A stretch of 36,773 bases of DNA from an uncultured Chromatiales bacterium (lineage in GTDB: Bacteria > Pseudomonadota > Gammaproteobacteria > Steroidobacterales > BM003): positions 1 to 36,773 of the forward strand of contig CAKZML010000295.1 in assembly GCA_937128475.1 (NCBI GenBank). The letters run 5' to 3'. Every line of letters starts with the position of its first letter. Positions within the stretch are counted from its first letter, which is position 1. The position numbers and the translations under genes are program-made. Below the pieces are notes generated by a model, which was given only the letters and a program-made list of their open reading frames with translations, was not told the origin of the DNA and made no database searches. Of this stretch, positions 1-8,237 are shown piece by piece.

Positions 1-620
1 CCCACATAGTTATCAAACCAGGAGTCAATGATCAGGGCCTGCAAGGGCGCATCCTCGTCACCCTGGGGCGGAGGGACCCGGCGCACCAGTTCTTCGAGAA
101 TTTCCCTGACCCCGGCGCCGGTCTTGGCGCTAACCTTTAGCGCATTCTCAGCTTCTATGCCGATGATCTCCTCAATCTCGGCACAAACCCGTTCGGGTTC
201 CGCCGAGGGAAGGTCGATCTTGTTCAGCACAGGAACCACTTCCAGGCCCATCTCCAGGGCTGTGTAACAATTCGCCACGCTCTGGGCTTCCACGCCCTGT
301 GCCGCATCAACAATCAGCAACGCACCCTCACAGGCGGCCAGCGAGCGCGACACCTCATAGGAGAAATCCACGTGCCCGGGTGTATCAATGAAATTGAGCT
401 GGTAGGTGTTTCCGTCCTCAGAGGGAAACTGCAGGGTGACGCTTTGAGCCTTGATGGTAATGCCGCGTTCGCGCTCGATATCCATGGAATCGAGCACCTG
501 GTTCTGGTTACCCATCTCACGCTCGGTCAGGCCACCACAGATCTGGATAAATCTGTCGGCCAGGGTGGATTTGCCATGGTCAATATGGGCAATAATGGAA
601 AAGTTACGAATATGCTTCAT
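1..620 (-). CDS. lepA: Elongation factor 4 (LepA), N-terminal part, truncated by window edge
   Basis: Reverse-strand translation from ATG at 620 reads [36 protein letters not shown]...[38 protein letters not shown], a LepA GTPase domain. The frame is open to the window edge, so it is missing from the ORF track. Confidence 0.97.
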   Translation of the reverse strand, partial: MKHIRNFSIIAHIDHGKSTLADRFIQICGGLTEREMGNQNQVLDSMDIERERGITIKAQSVTLQFPSEDGNTYQLNFIDTPGHVDFSYEVSRSLAACEGALLIVDAAQGVEAQSVANCYTALEMGLEVVPVLNKIDLPSAEPERVCAEIEEIIGIEAENALKVSAKTGAGVREILEELVRRVPPPQGDEDAPLQALIIDSWFDNYV

Positions 621-695
621 CAAGGCGCCAAGCTAAGAATACAAACGATCAATTATACGTCAGGGATGGCCGGCTCCGATAGCAGGCCTGACAAT

Positions 696-947
696 TCAAG
701 CCGCGGAATTCGCTTTAAGCGCCTGGGTAAGCACTTCGGGATCCAGCTGATATTGACAAAGTGTCTCCCCATCCAGGGCGAGCACAGGGATCTTGATCGC
801 ATAGCGCCTGAGTAACTCGTCATCCGCATCGATGTCGACCAGTTGCAGTTCCAGGGGATATTTCTCGAGAAATGGCTGTAATTCCTCCAGCATTATCTCG
901 CACAAGTGACAACCGGGCCGGGAATACAGCGTCAGCGACAGGCTCAC
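696..947 (-). CDS. Glutaredoxin-like (DUF836-type) thioredoxin-fold protein
   Basis: 83 aa, MSLSLTLYSRPGCHLCEIMLEELQPF...IKIPVLALDGETLCQYQLD, with CxxC and cis-Pro (IPVL) motifs. Overlaps the rseC stop by 4 bp. Confidence 0.85.
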   Translation of the reverse strand: MSLSLTLYSRPGCHLCEIMLEELQPFLEKYPLELQLVDIDADDELLRRYAIKIPVLALDGETLCQYQLDPEVLTQALKANSAA

Positions 948-1426
948 GCGCCACCCTCCATAGCCTGCCCAACATCCCGGGAGGCTTTACAGGGCCCCAG
1001 ATTAGCCAGGATTTCGGGCTGGAAACGCTTATGGTCCTTCACATGAAGTCGACGGGACAAGAGGCTCCCGGCAACCAATCCCGCGGCACCACTCATGACT
1101 GTCATGGTGTCGTTGTCGAAACCGACCAGGTACCCACTTCCCAGGGCACCGGCGAACAGGCCGGCCAGGGGCAGCAGATAGACCAGGAATGCGCCGCTTA
1201 CCAGGCTGATCTCGGCAATACCCAACTCCACCTGGTCGCCCACTTTCAATTCATGGTCTCCTGCCGATGCCTGGACCTGGTGCAGTCGGTCTCCCAGCAG
1301 TGCACCAAGCACCCCGCCGCCGCAACCCTGTCCGCGTGCGCAACGCTCACAGGCAGAACGGGACTGGCAGTCCACCCAGGCAACGCCATTTTCGAGATGA
1401 CTTACCTTTCCGCGCTCAACAATCAT
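944..1426 (-). CDS. rseC: RseC/MucC family sigma-E regulator (SoxR-reducing system type)
   Basis: MIVERGKVSHLENGVAWVDCQSRSACERCARGQGCGGG: characteristic N-terminal Cys cluster plus two TM segments. Located directly after rseB. Confidence 0.88.
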   Translation of the reverse strand: MIVERGKVSHLENGVAWVDCQSRSACERCARGQGCGGGVLGALLGDRLHQVQASAGDHELKVGDQVELGIAEISLVSGAFLVYLLPLAGLFAGALGSGYLVGFDNDTMTVMSGAAGLVAGSLLSRRLHVKDHKRFQPEILANLGPCKASRDVGQAMEGGA

Positions 1427-2484
1427 TTCACTTGCGCCGGGATTTCGACGTCCGCCAAAGGCTCCATATGGTGGGCAATCATTTCAACCGCTGCCGGCGG
1501 GACCTCGCCCATGGCAGTGACGTAATACCCATTTATGTGGGCAGAATAGGCATTGGCGCCACCAAGCCTGGAAAGACCCAGCTTGACCCCCGGATTCTCG
1601 CCTTGCTCAACAAATACCGACACGCTGGCCATTCCGTCACTGAACACCAGGTGTTCGTCGGACTCGGCCTTACCCTCGTCTCCGTCATGGGAGACCCGGG
1701 TGAGCATGAAACCGGGTGGCAATTCGGCTGCCCGCCAACGAGAGACCCCGGTTTCCGGCATATGCTTCTGCTCGCTGTAGATCCACTCGTATTCAGAAGC
1801 ATCAATCGCGGTCTGCACCGAACTGGATGCCACGGCCTTACCGGTCACCAGGCGGGTAAAACGAACCTGCTCGATAACCTCACCCTTCTCATTTAGAACC
1901 TGGGTCTGAATGGGGAACGCGGATTCGCGGTCCAGCCAGAGACGGTAACCGAATCGATAGGCATCCACCGGCGTGATCGCCAGCATGACGGTATCCATGG
2001 AAAGCATGCGTTGCTCGGCGTTTTTACCCGGCATGCAACTTCCACATCCCTCGGCATCCAATTCCATCCGTCCGTCCGCAGACTTGCAGCGGTCGCAATC
2101 CAACACCCGGTAATTCGCTGAAAACTGGCCCGAGAACCGCCCGATATGTGACCTCAGGGGCGCATTCGGATCAGCTCTTTCCACCAGCACTGACTTCTTG
2201 TCCGGCATGTAGCATTTGACGCCCTGGCTATCACTGACAATTTCTCTACCTGCGCCATCCAGGGAGATCAGGCGCAGGCTCACGTCTCCGGAATCATCCA
2301 CACGGTGGAAGATTTCCAGGGTTTCCATCTCATCCCCGTGTATTCGGATGTAGGCACCCTGGTAACTGGTGCTGTCCACCGCCACAGCCATGCGCTCCAT
2401 CCAGTCCCGGGAAGCATCCTCGGCACGCAGACCAGTCGGCAGGGCAATCAACAAGCAAACACACAGCAGCCAAAACTGGTGCAT
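1423..2484 (-). CDS. rseB: RseB/MucB periplasmic sigma-E regulator with an unusual Cys-rich insertion
   Basis: Signal peptide, then DWMERMAVAVDSTSYQGAYIRIHGDEMETLEIFHRVD...LPPGFMLTRVS...FSDGMASVSVFVE. MucB/RseB architecture, between rseA and rseC. Confidence 0.93.
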   Translation of the reverse strand: MHQFWLLCVCLLIALPTGLRAEDASRDWMERMAVAVDSTSYQGAYIRIHGDEMETLEIFHRVDDSGDVSLRLISLDGAGREIVSDSQGVKCYMPDKKSVLVERADPNAPLRSHIGRFSGQFSANYRVLDCDRCKSADGRMELDAEGCGSCMPGKNAEQRMLSMDTVMLAITPVDAYRFGYRLWLDRESAFPIQTQVLNEKGEVIEQVRFTRLVTGKAVASSSVQTAIDASEYEWIYSEQKHMPETGVSRWRAAELPPGFMLTRVSHDGDEGKAESDEHLVFSDGMASVSVFVEQGENPGVKLGLSRLGGANAYSAHINGYYVTAMGEVPPAAVEMIAHHMEPLADVEIPAQVK

Positions 2485-3089
2485 CAGGGAGTTACCTTCT
2501 TCGCGTCGACAGCATCTGGCTCAGGTACCGCATCCAAATCATCGATCTGCGGCCCGTCCTCAGCTTGTCCTGCGACATCGCTGGCTTCATCGGTAACCAC
2601 CCGGGTCCAACTACTATTTCGGGCCATGGCAGCCTGGCTTCCATGACGAACCAAATATGAGTTCAGCCGATCCGGAGGCTCCGGCACGGTGTAACTGATT
2701 GCATCCACGTCACTTTGGGCGCTTAAACCCGTCGGGGCAGTGTCAACAATGGCGGTTTGTAAAGACACAAGGGCGACCGCAGCGACGGCGGCGGCCACAC
2801 CGGCACCGGCCACCAATCGTTGAATCTTGCCACGCCATATTGATTGGTCTGATTGGGAAAATTCTTCCGTTGAAATCTCGTCGGACACACGCCGGGCAAA
2901 ATCGCCGTCCAACAATCCGGGCACTAGCCCGTCCCGCATGGCCTCGCCCATCACGGTATAGCGATTCAGCGCATCCCTGGACCGGGAATCTCGTCCGATC
3001 CTCTTCATCAGCATGGCTGCCTCTTCCGAAGGCAACTCACCATCCAGGCACGACGAAAGCTGTTTATTCACACTGTCTGACATGACCAA
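2484..3089 (-). CDS. rseA: Anti-sigma-E factor RseA/MucA
   Basis: MSDSVNKQLSSCLDGELPSEEAAMLMKRIGRDSRSRDALNRYTVMGEAMRDGLVP (RseA N-terminal domain), one TM, immediately downstream of rpoE. The initiator may be the second Met. Confidence 0.92.
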   Translation of the reverse strand: MVMSDSVNKQLSSCLDGELPSEEAAMLMKRIGRDSRSRDALNRYTVMGEAMRDGLVPGLLDGDFARRVSDEISTEEFSQSDQSIWRGKIQRLVAGAGVAAAVAAVALVSLQTAIVDTAPTGLSAQSDVDAISYTVPEPPDRLNSYLVRHGSQAAMARNSSWTRVVTDEASDVAGQAEDGPQIDDLDAVPEPDAVDAKKVTP

Positions 3090-3092
3090 TTC

Positions 3093-3674
3093 CTAATCCA
3101 ACAATGGCCTGAGACGACTATCAATCGCCTCACGAGCCCTGAAAATCCTCGATCTAACCGTACCGACCGGGCAATCCATGGCCTGGGCAATCTCCTCGTA
3201 GCTCATTCCCTCGATCTCACGAAGGACAATTGCCATCCGCAAATCCTCTGGCAATTTCTCTACGGCTTCTGCAACAACCTCTCGCACTTCCTCACCCAGG
3301 GCATGTCCCTCAGGCGTTGCGATATCACTTACCCGGGCCTGCATTTCGTACTGGGTCGGATCTTGCAGGTCCACGTCATAATCCAACGGTCTGCGCTTAC
3401 GGGCGACCAGGTAATTCTTCGCGGTGTTGATGGCGATCCGGTACAACCAGGTATAAAACGCGCTTTCTCCCCGAAAATTGGGCAAGGCCTTGTAGGCCTT
3501 GATGAAAGCCTCCTGGGCCACGTCCTGCGATTCAGATGGGTCCTGTACGTAACGCATAACCAACTTCACAATCTTGTGCTGATACTTGAGCACCAAAACG
3601 TCGAACGCAGTCTTGTCGCCGCCTTGAACCCGTTGCACCAGTTGCCAATCATCTGCCCTGCCAGCCATAGACAA
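3093..3674 (-). CDS. rpoE: RNA polymerase sigma factor RpoE/AlgU
   Basis: DWQLVQRVQGGDKTAFDVLVLKYQHKIVKLVMRYVQDPSESQDVAQEAFIKAYKALPNFRGESAFYTWLYRIAINTAKNYL... is a typical RpoE sequence. Confidence 0.98.
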   Translation of the reverse strand: MSMAGRADDWQLVQRVQGGDKTAFDVLVLKYQHKIVKLVMRYVQDPSESQDVAQEAFIKAYKALPNFRGESAFYTWLYRIAINTAKNYLVARKRRPLDYDVDLQDPTQYEMQARVSDIATPEGHALGEEVREVVAEAVEKLPEDLRMAIVLREIEGMSYEEIAQAMDCPVGTVRSRIFRAREAIDSRLRPLLD

Positions 3675-3708
3675 CCCTTACAGCCAGCCGGTCCGCGTCA
3701 TCACTGGG

Positions 3709-3735
3709 ATAGACCGAAGGTAACGAGGAAAGTTC
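3709..3735 (-). promoter_or_regulatory. Sigma-E-type autoregulatory promoter upstream of rpoE
   Basis: Minus strand reads GAACTT-(16 nt TCCTCGTTACCTTCGG)-TCTAT, matching the RpoE consensus GAACTT-N16-TCTRA at -35 and most of -10. Confidence 0.72.
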
Positions 3736-3847
3736 TGCGTTTTGGGGTTTTTTTTCACCTGGTCCCGAATGTTGTCCTTAGTAGAATACGAGGGATTCTA
3801 GCAGGAGAACGGCGTCACGCCTTGATTTTACTGCTATTAACAGCCTG

Positions 3848-4282
3848 TCAGGCAGCATTTGGCCGCCAACGCAGGTGACAGGACAGGCGCCTCCGACTGG
3901 CCTCGGAAGCCGCCCCGGGAGTGACCAGGGCGAGTTGCCTGCCACCGGACTCATCCCGCCAGAATAGAACCGTAAAGGCCGGGCCGGCGGTCCAGGCATG
4001 CAGCAGGTGGGCAGTCATCCAGCCCCCTGAACCACTCAGCAGACGCCAATCTCCGCTAGCCTGCCAGATCACGGTGCGAATTCCACCGGGGCGCTTCGCC
4101 CAGGCCATGAGACCCCAGGCGGTCAACCCCAGAGACAAGAAAATCTTTAAAAGTGGTTCAAGACCCGAGAGGTATACCGCAAGCAACATGCAGCCACTCA
4201 AGACTGGCAGGTAGAGCCCTGCCCAGGTGCCCGGTCGTAGATCAACGATCAGGTTGCTGCAATAGTTTGCCGACGATTTCAC
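3848..4282 (-). CDS. ygfX: YgfX/CptA-like membrane protein
   Basis: 144 aa with two N-terminal TM segments, LRPGTWAGLYLPVLSGCMLLAVYLSGL...; located immediately after sdhE (start overlaps the sdhE end by about 41 bp). Confidence 0.72.
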   Translation of the reverse strand: MKSSANYCSNLIVDLRPGTWAGLYLPVLSGCMLLAVYLSGLEPLLKIFLSLGLTAWGLMAWAKRPGGIRTVIWQASGDWRLLSGSGGWMTAHLLHAWTAGPAFTVLFWRDESGGRQLALVTPGAASEASRRRLSCHLRWRPNAA

Positions 4283-4484
4283 TGACCAATCCCTGGGGTG
4301 GTTGCTCCCTGCCCGTAACCCAGGAAAAGATCATAGGATCAGGCAACTCAAGGAACGCCTTGAACGCCTCCTGCTCTTGGGCAGACACCCTGGGATAGTC
4401 TTCCTCCAGGTAACGCCCGAGGAGGAAGTCCAGTTCCCGCATACCGCGGCGGCAACGCCACTTTAAACGGGATAATTCTTTCAT
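4242..4484 (-). CDS. sdhE: SdhE/YgfY FAD assembly factor for succinate dehydrogenase
   Basis: MKELSRLKWRCRRGMRELDFLLGRYLEEDYPRVSAQEQEAFKAFLELPDPMIFSWVTG: 80 aa with the RGMRELD (RGxxE) motif. The track ORF to 4604 is an over-extension into sdhB. Confidence 0.95.
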   Translation of the reverse strand: MKELSRLKWRCRRGMRELDFLLGRYLEEDYPRVSAQEQEAFKAFLELPDPMIFSWVTGREQPPQGLVSEIVGKLLQQPDR

Positions 4485-4501
4485 GCTGATACCGAGCCGA
4501 C

Positions 4502-5284
4502 CTAGTGCTGCCGGTCGGACAGCATTTTCTTCACTTCCGCAATCGCCTTGGCAGGATTCAATCCCTTGGGGCAGGTGCGGGTGCAATTCATGATCGTATG
4601 GCAACGGTAGAGCCGGAACGGATCTTCCAGGTCATCCAGTCGCTGACCGGTGGCATCGTCCCGGCTATCCACGATCCAGCGGTACGCCTGCAACAAGGCA
4701 GCCGGACCCAGGTAACGGTCACTGTTCCACCAGTAACTTGGGCAACTGGTTGAGCAGCAGGCGCAAAGAATGCAGGCCGACGGCTCGTCGATCTTTGCCT
4801 GGTCTTCCTTGGTCTGAAGCCGTTCATGATCCGGCGGTGGCGGCGTACTGGATTGCAGCCAGGGCTTGATCGATGCGTACTGGGCATAAAACTGAGTCAG
4901 GTCCGGCACCAGGTCCTTGACCACCGGCATGTGAGGAAGCGGATAGATTTTCACATCCTTGCTCACATCAGAGGTCGCCTTGGTACAAGCCAGGGTGTTC
5001 GTGCCATCAATATTCATCGCGCAGGAACCACAGATACCCTCGCGACATGAACGCCTGAAGGTCAAGGTGGAGTCCACCTCGTTCTTGATCTTGATAAGTG
5101 CGTCCAACACCATCGGACCGCAGCCATCCATGTCCACCTCATAGGTGTCCAGGCGCGGATTCTCGCCACTGTCCGGGTCATACCGGTACACGACGAAACT
5201 CCTCACATTCCTGGCGCCCTCGGGGGCTTTGAACACCTTACCCTTGGTAATACGGGAATTGGGAGGTAATCGAAATTCGGCCAT
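4502..5284 (-). CDS. sdhB: Succinate dehydrogenase iron-sulfur subunit
   Basis: [21 protein letters not shown]...[17 protein letters not shown]...[17 protein letters not shown]: all Fe-S ligand motifs of SdhB. Confidence 0.98.
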   Translation of the reverse strand: MAEFRLPPNSRITKGKVFKAPEGARNVRSFVVYRYDPDSGENPRLDTYEVDMDGCGPMVLDALIKIKNEVDSTLTFRRSCREGICGSCAMNIDGTNTLACTKATSDVSKDVKIYPLPHMPVVKDLVPDLTQFYAQYASIKPWLQSSTPPPPDHERLQTKEDQAKIDEPSACILCACCSTSCPSYWWNSDRYLGPAALLQAYRWIVDSRDDATGQRLDDLEDPFRLYRCHTIMNCTRTCPKGLNPAKAIAEVKKMLSDRQH

Positions 5285-5307
5285 TACGCGTACTCTCCGG
5301 ATCGCAA

Positions 5308-7098
5308 TCAGTAAACTCGTTTCTTCGGCGGAACCACGTCAACCTCATCGGTCATCGTAGTCATGTGCACAGGCCGATAATCGATCTGCACCTTGCCATC
5401 ACTGTTCACCCACGCCAGGGTATGCTTCATCCAGTTCGCATCATCGCGATCCGGGTAATCATCCCGCGCATGGGCCCCTCGGCTTTCCTTACGGTTGGCG
5501 GCAGAGCAAATCGTGCTCATGGCCTGCCCCATCAGGTTATCCAGTTCCATGGTCTCCATCAGGTCGGTATTCCAGACCAGCGAACGATCGGAAATACCGA
5601 CCTGCTCGAAGGAGGCGAATACTTCCTGCATCTTCTCAACACCGGCATCCAGCACTTCACCGGTACGGAACACCGCTGCGTGATTCTGCATGGTGCGCTG
5701 CATATTCAAGCGAATCTGTGCGGTGGAGAGTTCACCCTTGGCATAACGCAACTTGTCCAGGCGAGCCAGGGCAAAGTCACCAGCATCCTCTTTAAGCGCT
5801 CTGTGCCGAGTATCAGTTTTGACCTCGCTGGCGCAGCGCTTGGCTGCGGCCCGACCGAACACTACCAGGTCAAGCAATGAGTTCGAGCCCAGGCGATTGG
5901 CACCGTGCACCGACACACAAGCCGCCTCACCGATAGCCATCAGGCCAGGCACCACGTGATCGGGATTACCGTCTTTCAAGGTAACCACTTCACCGTGGTA
6001 ATTGGTGGGAATGCCGCCCATGTTGTAATGCACGGTAGGCAACACCGGAATCGGTTCACGGGTCACATCTACCCCGGCAAAAATTCGTGCGCTTTCTGCG
6101 ATACCGGGCAGGCGCTCATGAATCACCTCAGCACCCAGGTGCTCAAGATGCAGGTGAATGTGATCCGCCTCGGCGCCAACACCACGGCCTTCATTAATCT
6201 CGATGGTCATGGAACGACTGACCACGTCTCGTGAGGCCAGGTCTTTCGCATTGGGTGCATAACGCTCCATGAAGCGCTCGCCATTGGAGTTGGTCAGGTA
6301 ACCACCCTCGCCTCGCACACCCTCGGTAATCAGGCAGCCCGCACCGTAAATTCCGGTGGGATGAAATTGCACGAACTCCATGTCCTGCAGCGGCAACCCG
6401 GCACGCTGAACCATACCGTTGCCGTCACCGGTGCAGGTGTGTGCAGAGGTACAGGAGAAGAACGCCCTGCCATAACCGCCGGTAGCAAGAATCACACGGT
6501 GGGCACGGAAACGATGCAATGAACCGTCTTCCATACACATGGCGATAACACCACGGCACTCGCCATCCTCCATGATCAGATCCATAGCGAAGTATTCAAT
6601 GAAAAACGTCGCGTCGTGTTTCAGGCTCTGCTGGTACAGGGTATGCAGCATGGCATGACCGGTACGATCAGCCGCGGCACAAGTTCTCTGGGCCGCAGGT
6701 CCCTCGCCATAGCGGGTAGTCATACCGCCAAACGGACGCTGGTAAATCTTGCCCTCCTCGGTACGGGAGAACGGCACACCGTAGTGTTCCAGTTCGATCA
6801 CCGCATCAGGGGCTTCCTTGCACATGTACTCGATAGCATCCTGGTCACCCAGCCAGTCCGACCCCTTGACGGTGTCGTACATATGCCAGCGCCAGTCATC
6901 CTCGCCCATGTTACCCAGCGCGGCACTGATACCGCCCTGGGCGGCAACCGTATGGCTGCGGGTAGGAAAGACCTTGGTGATGCAGGCAGTAGACAGCCCG
7001 CTTTCGGCCAGCCCGAAGGTTGCCCGCAATCCGGCGCCGCCGGCTCCCACCACAACGACATCGTAGGTGTGGTCAATAAACTCGTAGGCCTGCGACAT
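5308..7098 (-). CDS. sdhA: Succinate dehydrogenase flavoprotein subunit
   Basis: [23 protein letters not shown]...[18 protein letters not shown]...HTGDG-type and [10 protein letters not shown]-type C-terminal motifs. Confidence 0.98.
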   Translation of the reverse strand: MSQAYEFIDHTYDVVVVGAGGAGLRATFGLAESGLSTACITKVFPTRSHTVAAQGGISAALGNMGEDDWRWHMYDTVKGSDWLGDQDAIEYMCKEAPDAVIELEHYGVPFSRTEEGKIYQRPFGGMTTRYGEGPAAQRTCAAADRTGHAMLHTLYQQSLKHDATFFIEYFAMDLIMEDGECRGVIAMCMEDGSLHRFRAHRVILATGGYGRAFFSCTSAHTCTGDGNGMVQRAGLPLQDMEFVQFHPTGIYGAGCLITEGVRGEGGYLTNSNGERFMERYAPNAKDLASRDVVSRSMTIEINEGRGVGAEADHIHLHLEHLGAEVIHERLPGIAESARIFAGVDVTREPIPVLPTVHYNMGGIPTNYHGEVVTLKDGNPDHVVPGLMAIGEAACVSVHGANRLGSNSLLDLVVFGRAAAKRCASEVKTDTRHRALKEDAGDFALARLDKLRYAKGELSTAQIRLNMQRTMQNHAAVFRTGEVLDAGVEKMQEVFASFEQVGISDRSLVWNTDLMETMELDNLMGQAMSTICSAANRKESRGAHARDDYPDRDDANWMKHTLAWVNSDGKVQIDYRPVHMTTMTDEVDVVPPKKRVY

Positions 7099-7100
7099 CG

Positions 7101-7487
7101 TTATGCTCCAAATCCCACTCTGAGTACAGAGAATACGCCCAACGCACCGGCCAGCACGTGGGCAAATTTGATCAGCATCAATGACACAACCTTGAGGCTG
7201 CCATGATGCACATAATCCTCGATAACAACCTGGACACCCAGCAGCGAGTGATACATCAGGGTACCAATCAGCAGGATCAACAGGACCGCGTTATAGGGCG
7301 AGGACAAAAATTCAGTCATGCTCTGGTAATCAAAACTTTCCAGGCAGATCAGTTCGGCCGCAAACCATAATCCCAGGAACACCAGGCCCACGGCAGTGAC
7401 GCGCTGCGACCACCAGTGACCTGTTCCATTCTTGGCGGAACCGGTCCCAAGCACTTTTCCAAGCGGACTTTTCAGACTCATCTTCAA
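7101..7487 (-). CDS. sdhD: Succinate dehydrogenase membrane anchor subunit
   Basis: [29 protein letters not shown]...[16 protein letters not shown], three TM segments, between sdhC and sdhA. Confidence 0.94.
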   Translation of the reverse strand: MKMSLKSPLGKVLGTGSAKNGTGHWWSQRVTAVGLVFLGLWFAAELICLESFDYQSMTEFLSSPYNAVLLILLIGTLMYHSLLGVQVVIEDYVHHGSLKVVSLMLIKFAHVLAGALGVFSVLRVGFGA

Positions 7488-7492
7488 TCCCC

Positions 7493-7870
7493 CTAGATAA
7501 TCAGCAGCCAGAACCCTGCGGTCAGGACGATGCTGGCAATAATGGCCGCATAGCCTGATGCGTAGAGTTGAGAGATTTCAAAACCCCGCCCCGTGTCCCA
7601 CACCAGGTGACGGATACCGTTACAAAGGTGGTAAAAGAAAGCGAAGGAGGCACCGGCCAGGACCGCAACCGCCGGGGCTGAAGCCAGGCATTGCATGGCC
7701 GTGGCATAGGCTTCAGGGCCACTGGCAAGACTGACCAGCCAGTACACCAGCAACAAACTGCCCAACGCCAGCGCGACACCGGTGGCGCGATGGGCAATGG
7801 ACATGACCATGGTGATCTGCCAGCGATACACCTGCAGATGCGGAGACAGTGGACGGTTTTTCGTCGTCAT
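7493..7870 (-). CDS. sdhC: Succinate dehydrogenase cytochrome b556 subunit
   Basis: RPLSPHLQVYRWQITMVMSIAHRATGVALALGSLLL...FYHLCNGIRHLVWDTG: SdhC signature including the haem-ligand region. Confidence 0.96.
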   Translation of the reverse strand: MTTKNRPLSPHLQVYRWQITMVMSIAHRATGVALALGSLLLVYWLVSLASGPEAYATAMQCLASAPAVAVLAGASFAFFYHLCNGIRHLVWDTGRGFEISQLYASGYAAIIASIVLTAGFWLLII

Positions 7871-7963
7871 TGATGCCTAGTCCTTTACCGAGTCAATCAA
7901 TACAGCCTCGTTAGCGGGAAACAACCCACCCCCGAAGACTTTAAATTCTGTGGTTACTCTACG

Positions 7964-8155
7964 TCAGAAGTCGATGCAGCGACCGTTCTTTTCCCAATCG
8001 CCGAAACGGGTAGGTTCAGGTCCGGATCTGCCGCCAATTTCCTTGGCCATCCCCTGCTCACCAGTGGCGGCAGTTTCACCTTCCCGATCAGTCACTTCTG
8101 GCTGTTCGGGTGGGAGTTTGGGTTCTGCTTCGTGCTTTTCCGACATGTCGGGCAT
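7964..8155 (-). CDS. DUF1674/SDHAF4-like succinate dehydrogenase assembly factor
   Basis: 63 aa ending EIGGRSGPEPTRFGDWEKNGRCIDF, matching the DUF1674 (SDHAF4/Sdh8) C-terminal pattern GGxxGPEPTRxGDWExxGRCxDF. First gene upstream of sdhC on the same strand. Confidence 0.9.
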   Translation of the reverse strand: MPDMSEKHEAEPKLPPEQPEVTDREGETAATGEQGMAKEIGGRSGPEPTRFGDWEKNGRCIDF

Positions 8156-8237
8156 TCTGCCAGATCACCACTGCCTTTGCACCCCGAAAACCTATACACT
8201 CGCGGCATTAATTTCACACCCGGAGTACACTCTGGCC

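Noticed and set aside
652-657. TATAAT-like -10 box upstream of lepA (minus strand)
   Set aside because: No acceptable -35 hexamer at 16-18 nt; too weak to call a promoter from sequence alone.
372-815. Many long plus-strand ORFs antisense to the core genes (for example 372..815, 872..1525, 19823..20980, 23180..24226, 28884..29969)
   Set aside because: They lie opposite well-recognised conserved genes, their translations show no family motifs, and the GC-rich codon pattern of the true strand explains the open frames.
7950-8237. N-terminal extension of YgfZ to 7950
   Set aside because: It runs antisense through the SDHAF4-like gene. The YgfZ family sequence begins around [16 protein letters not shown] at 8238.
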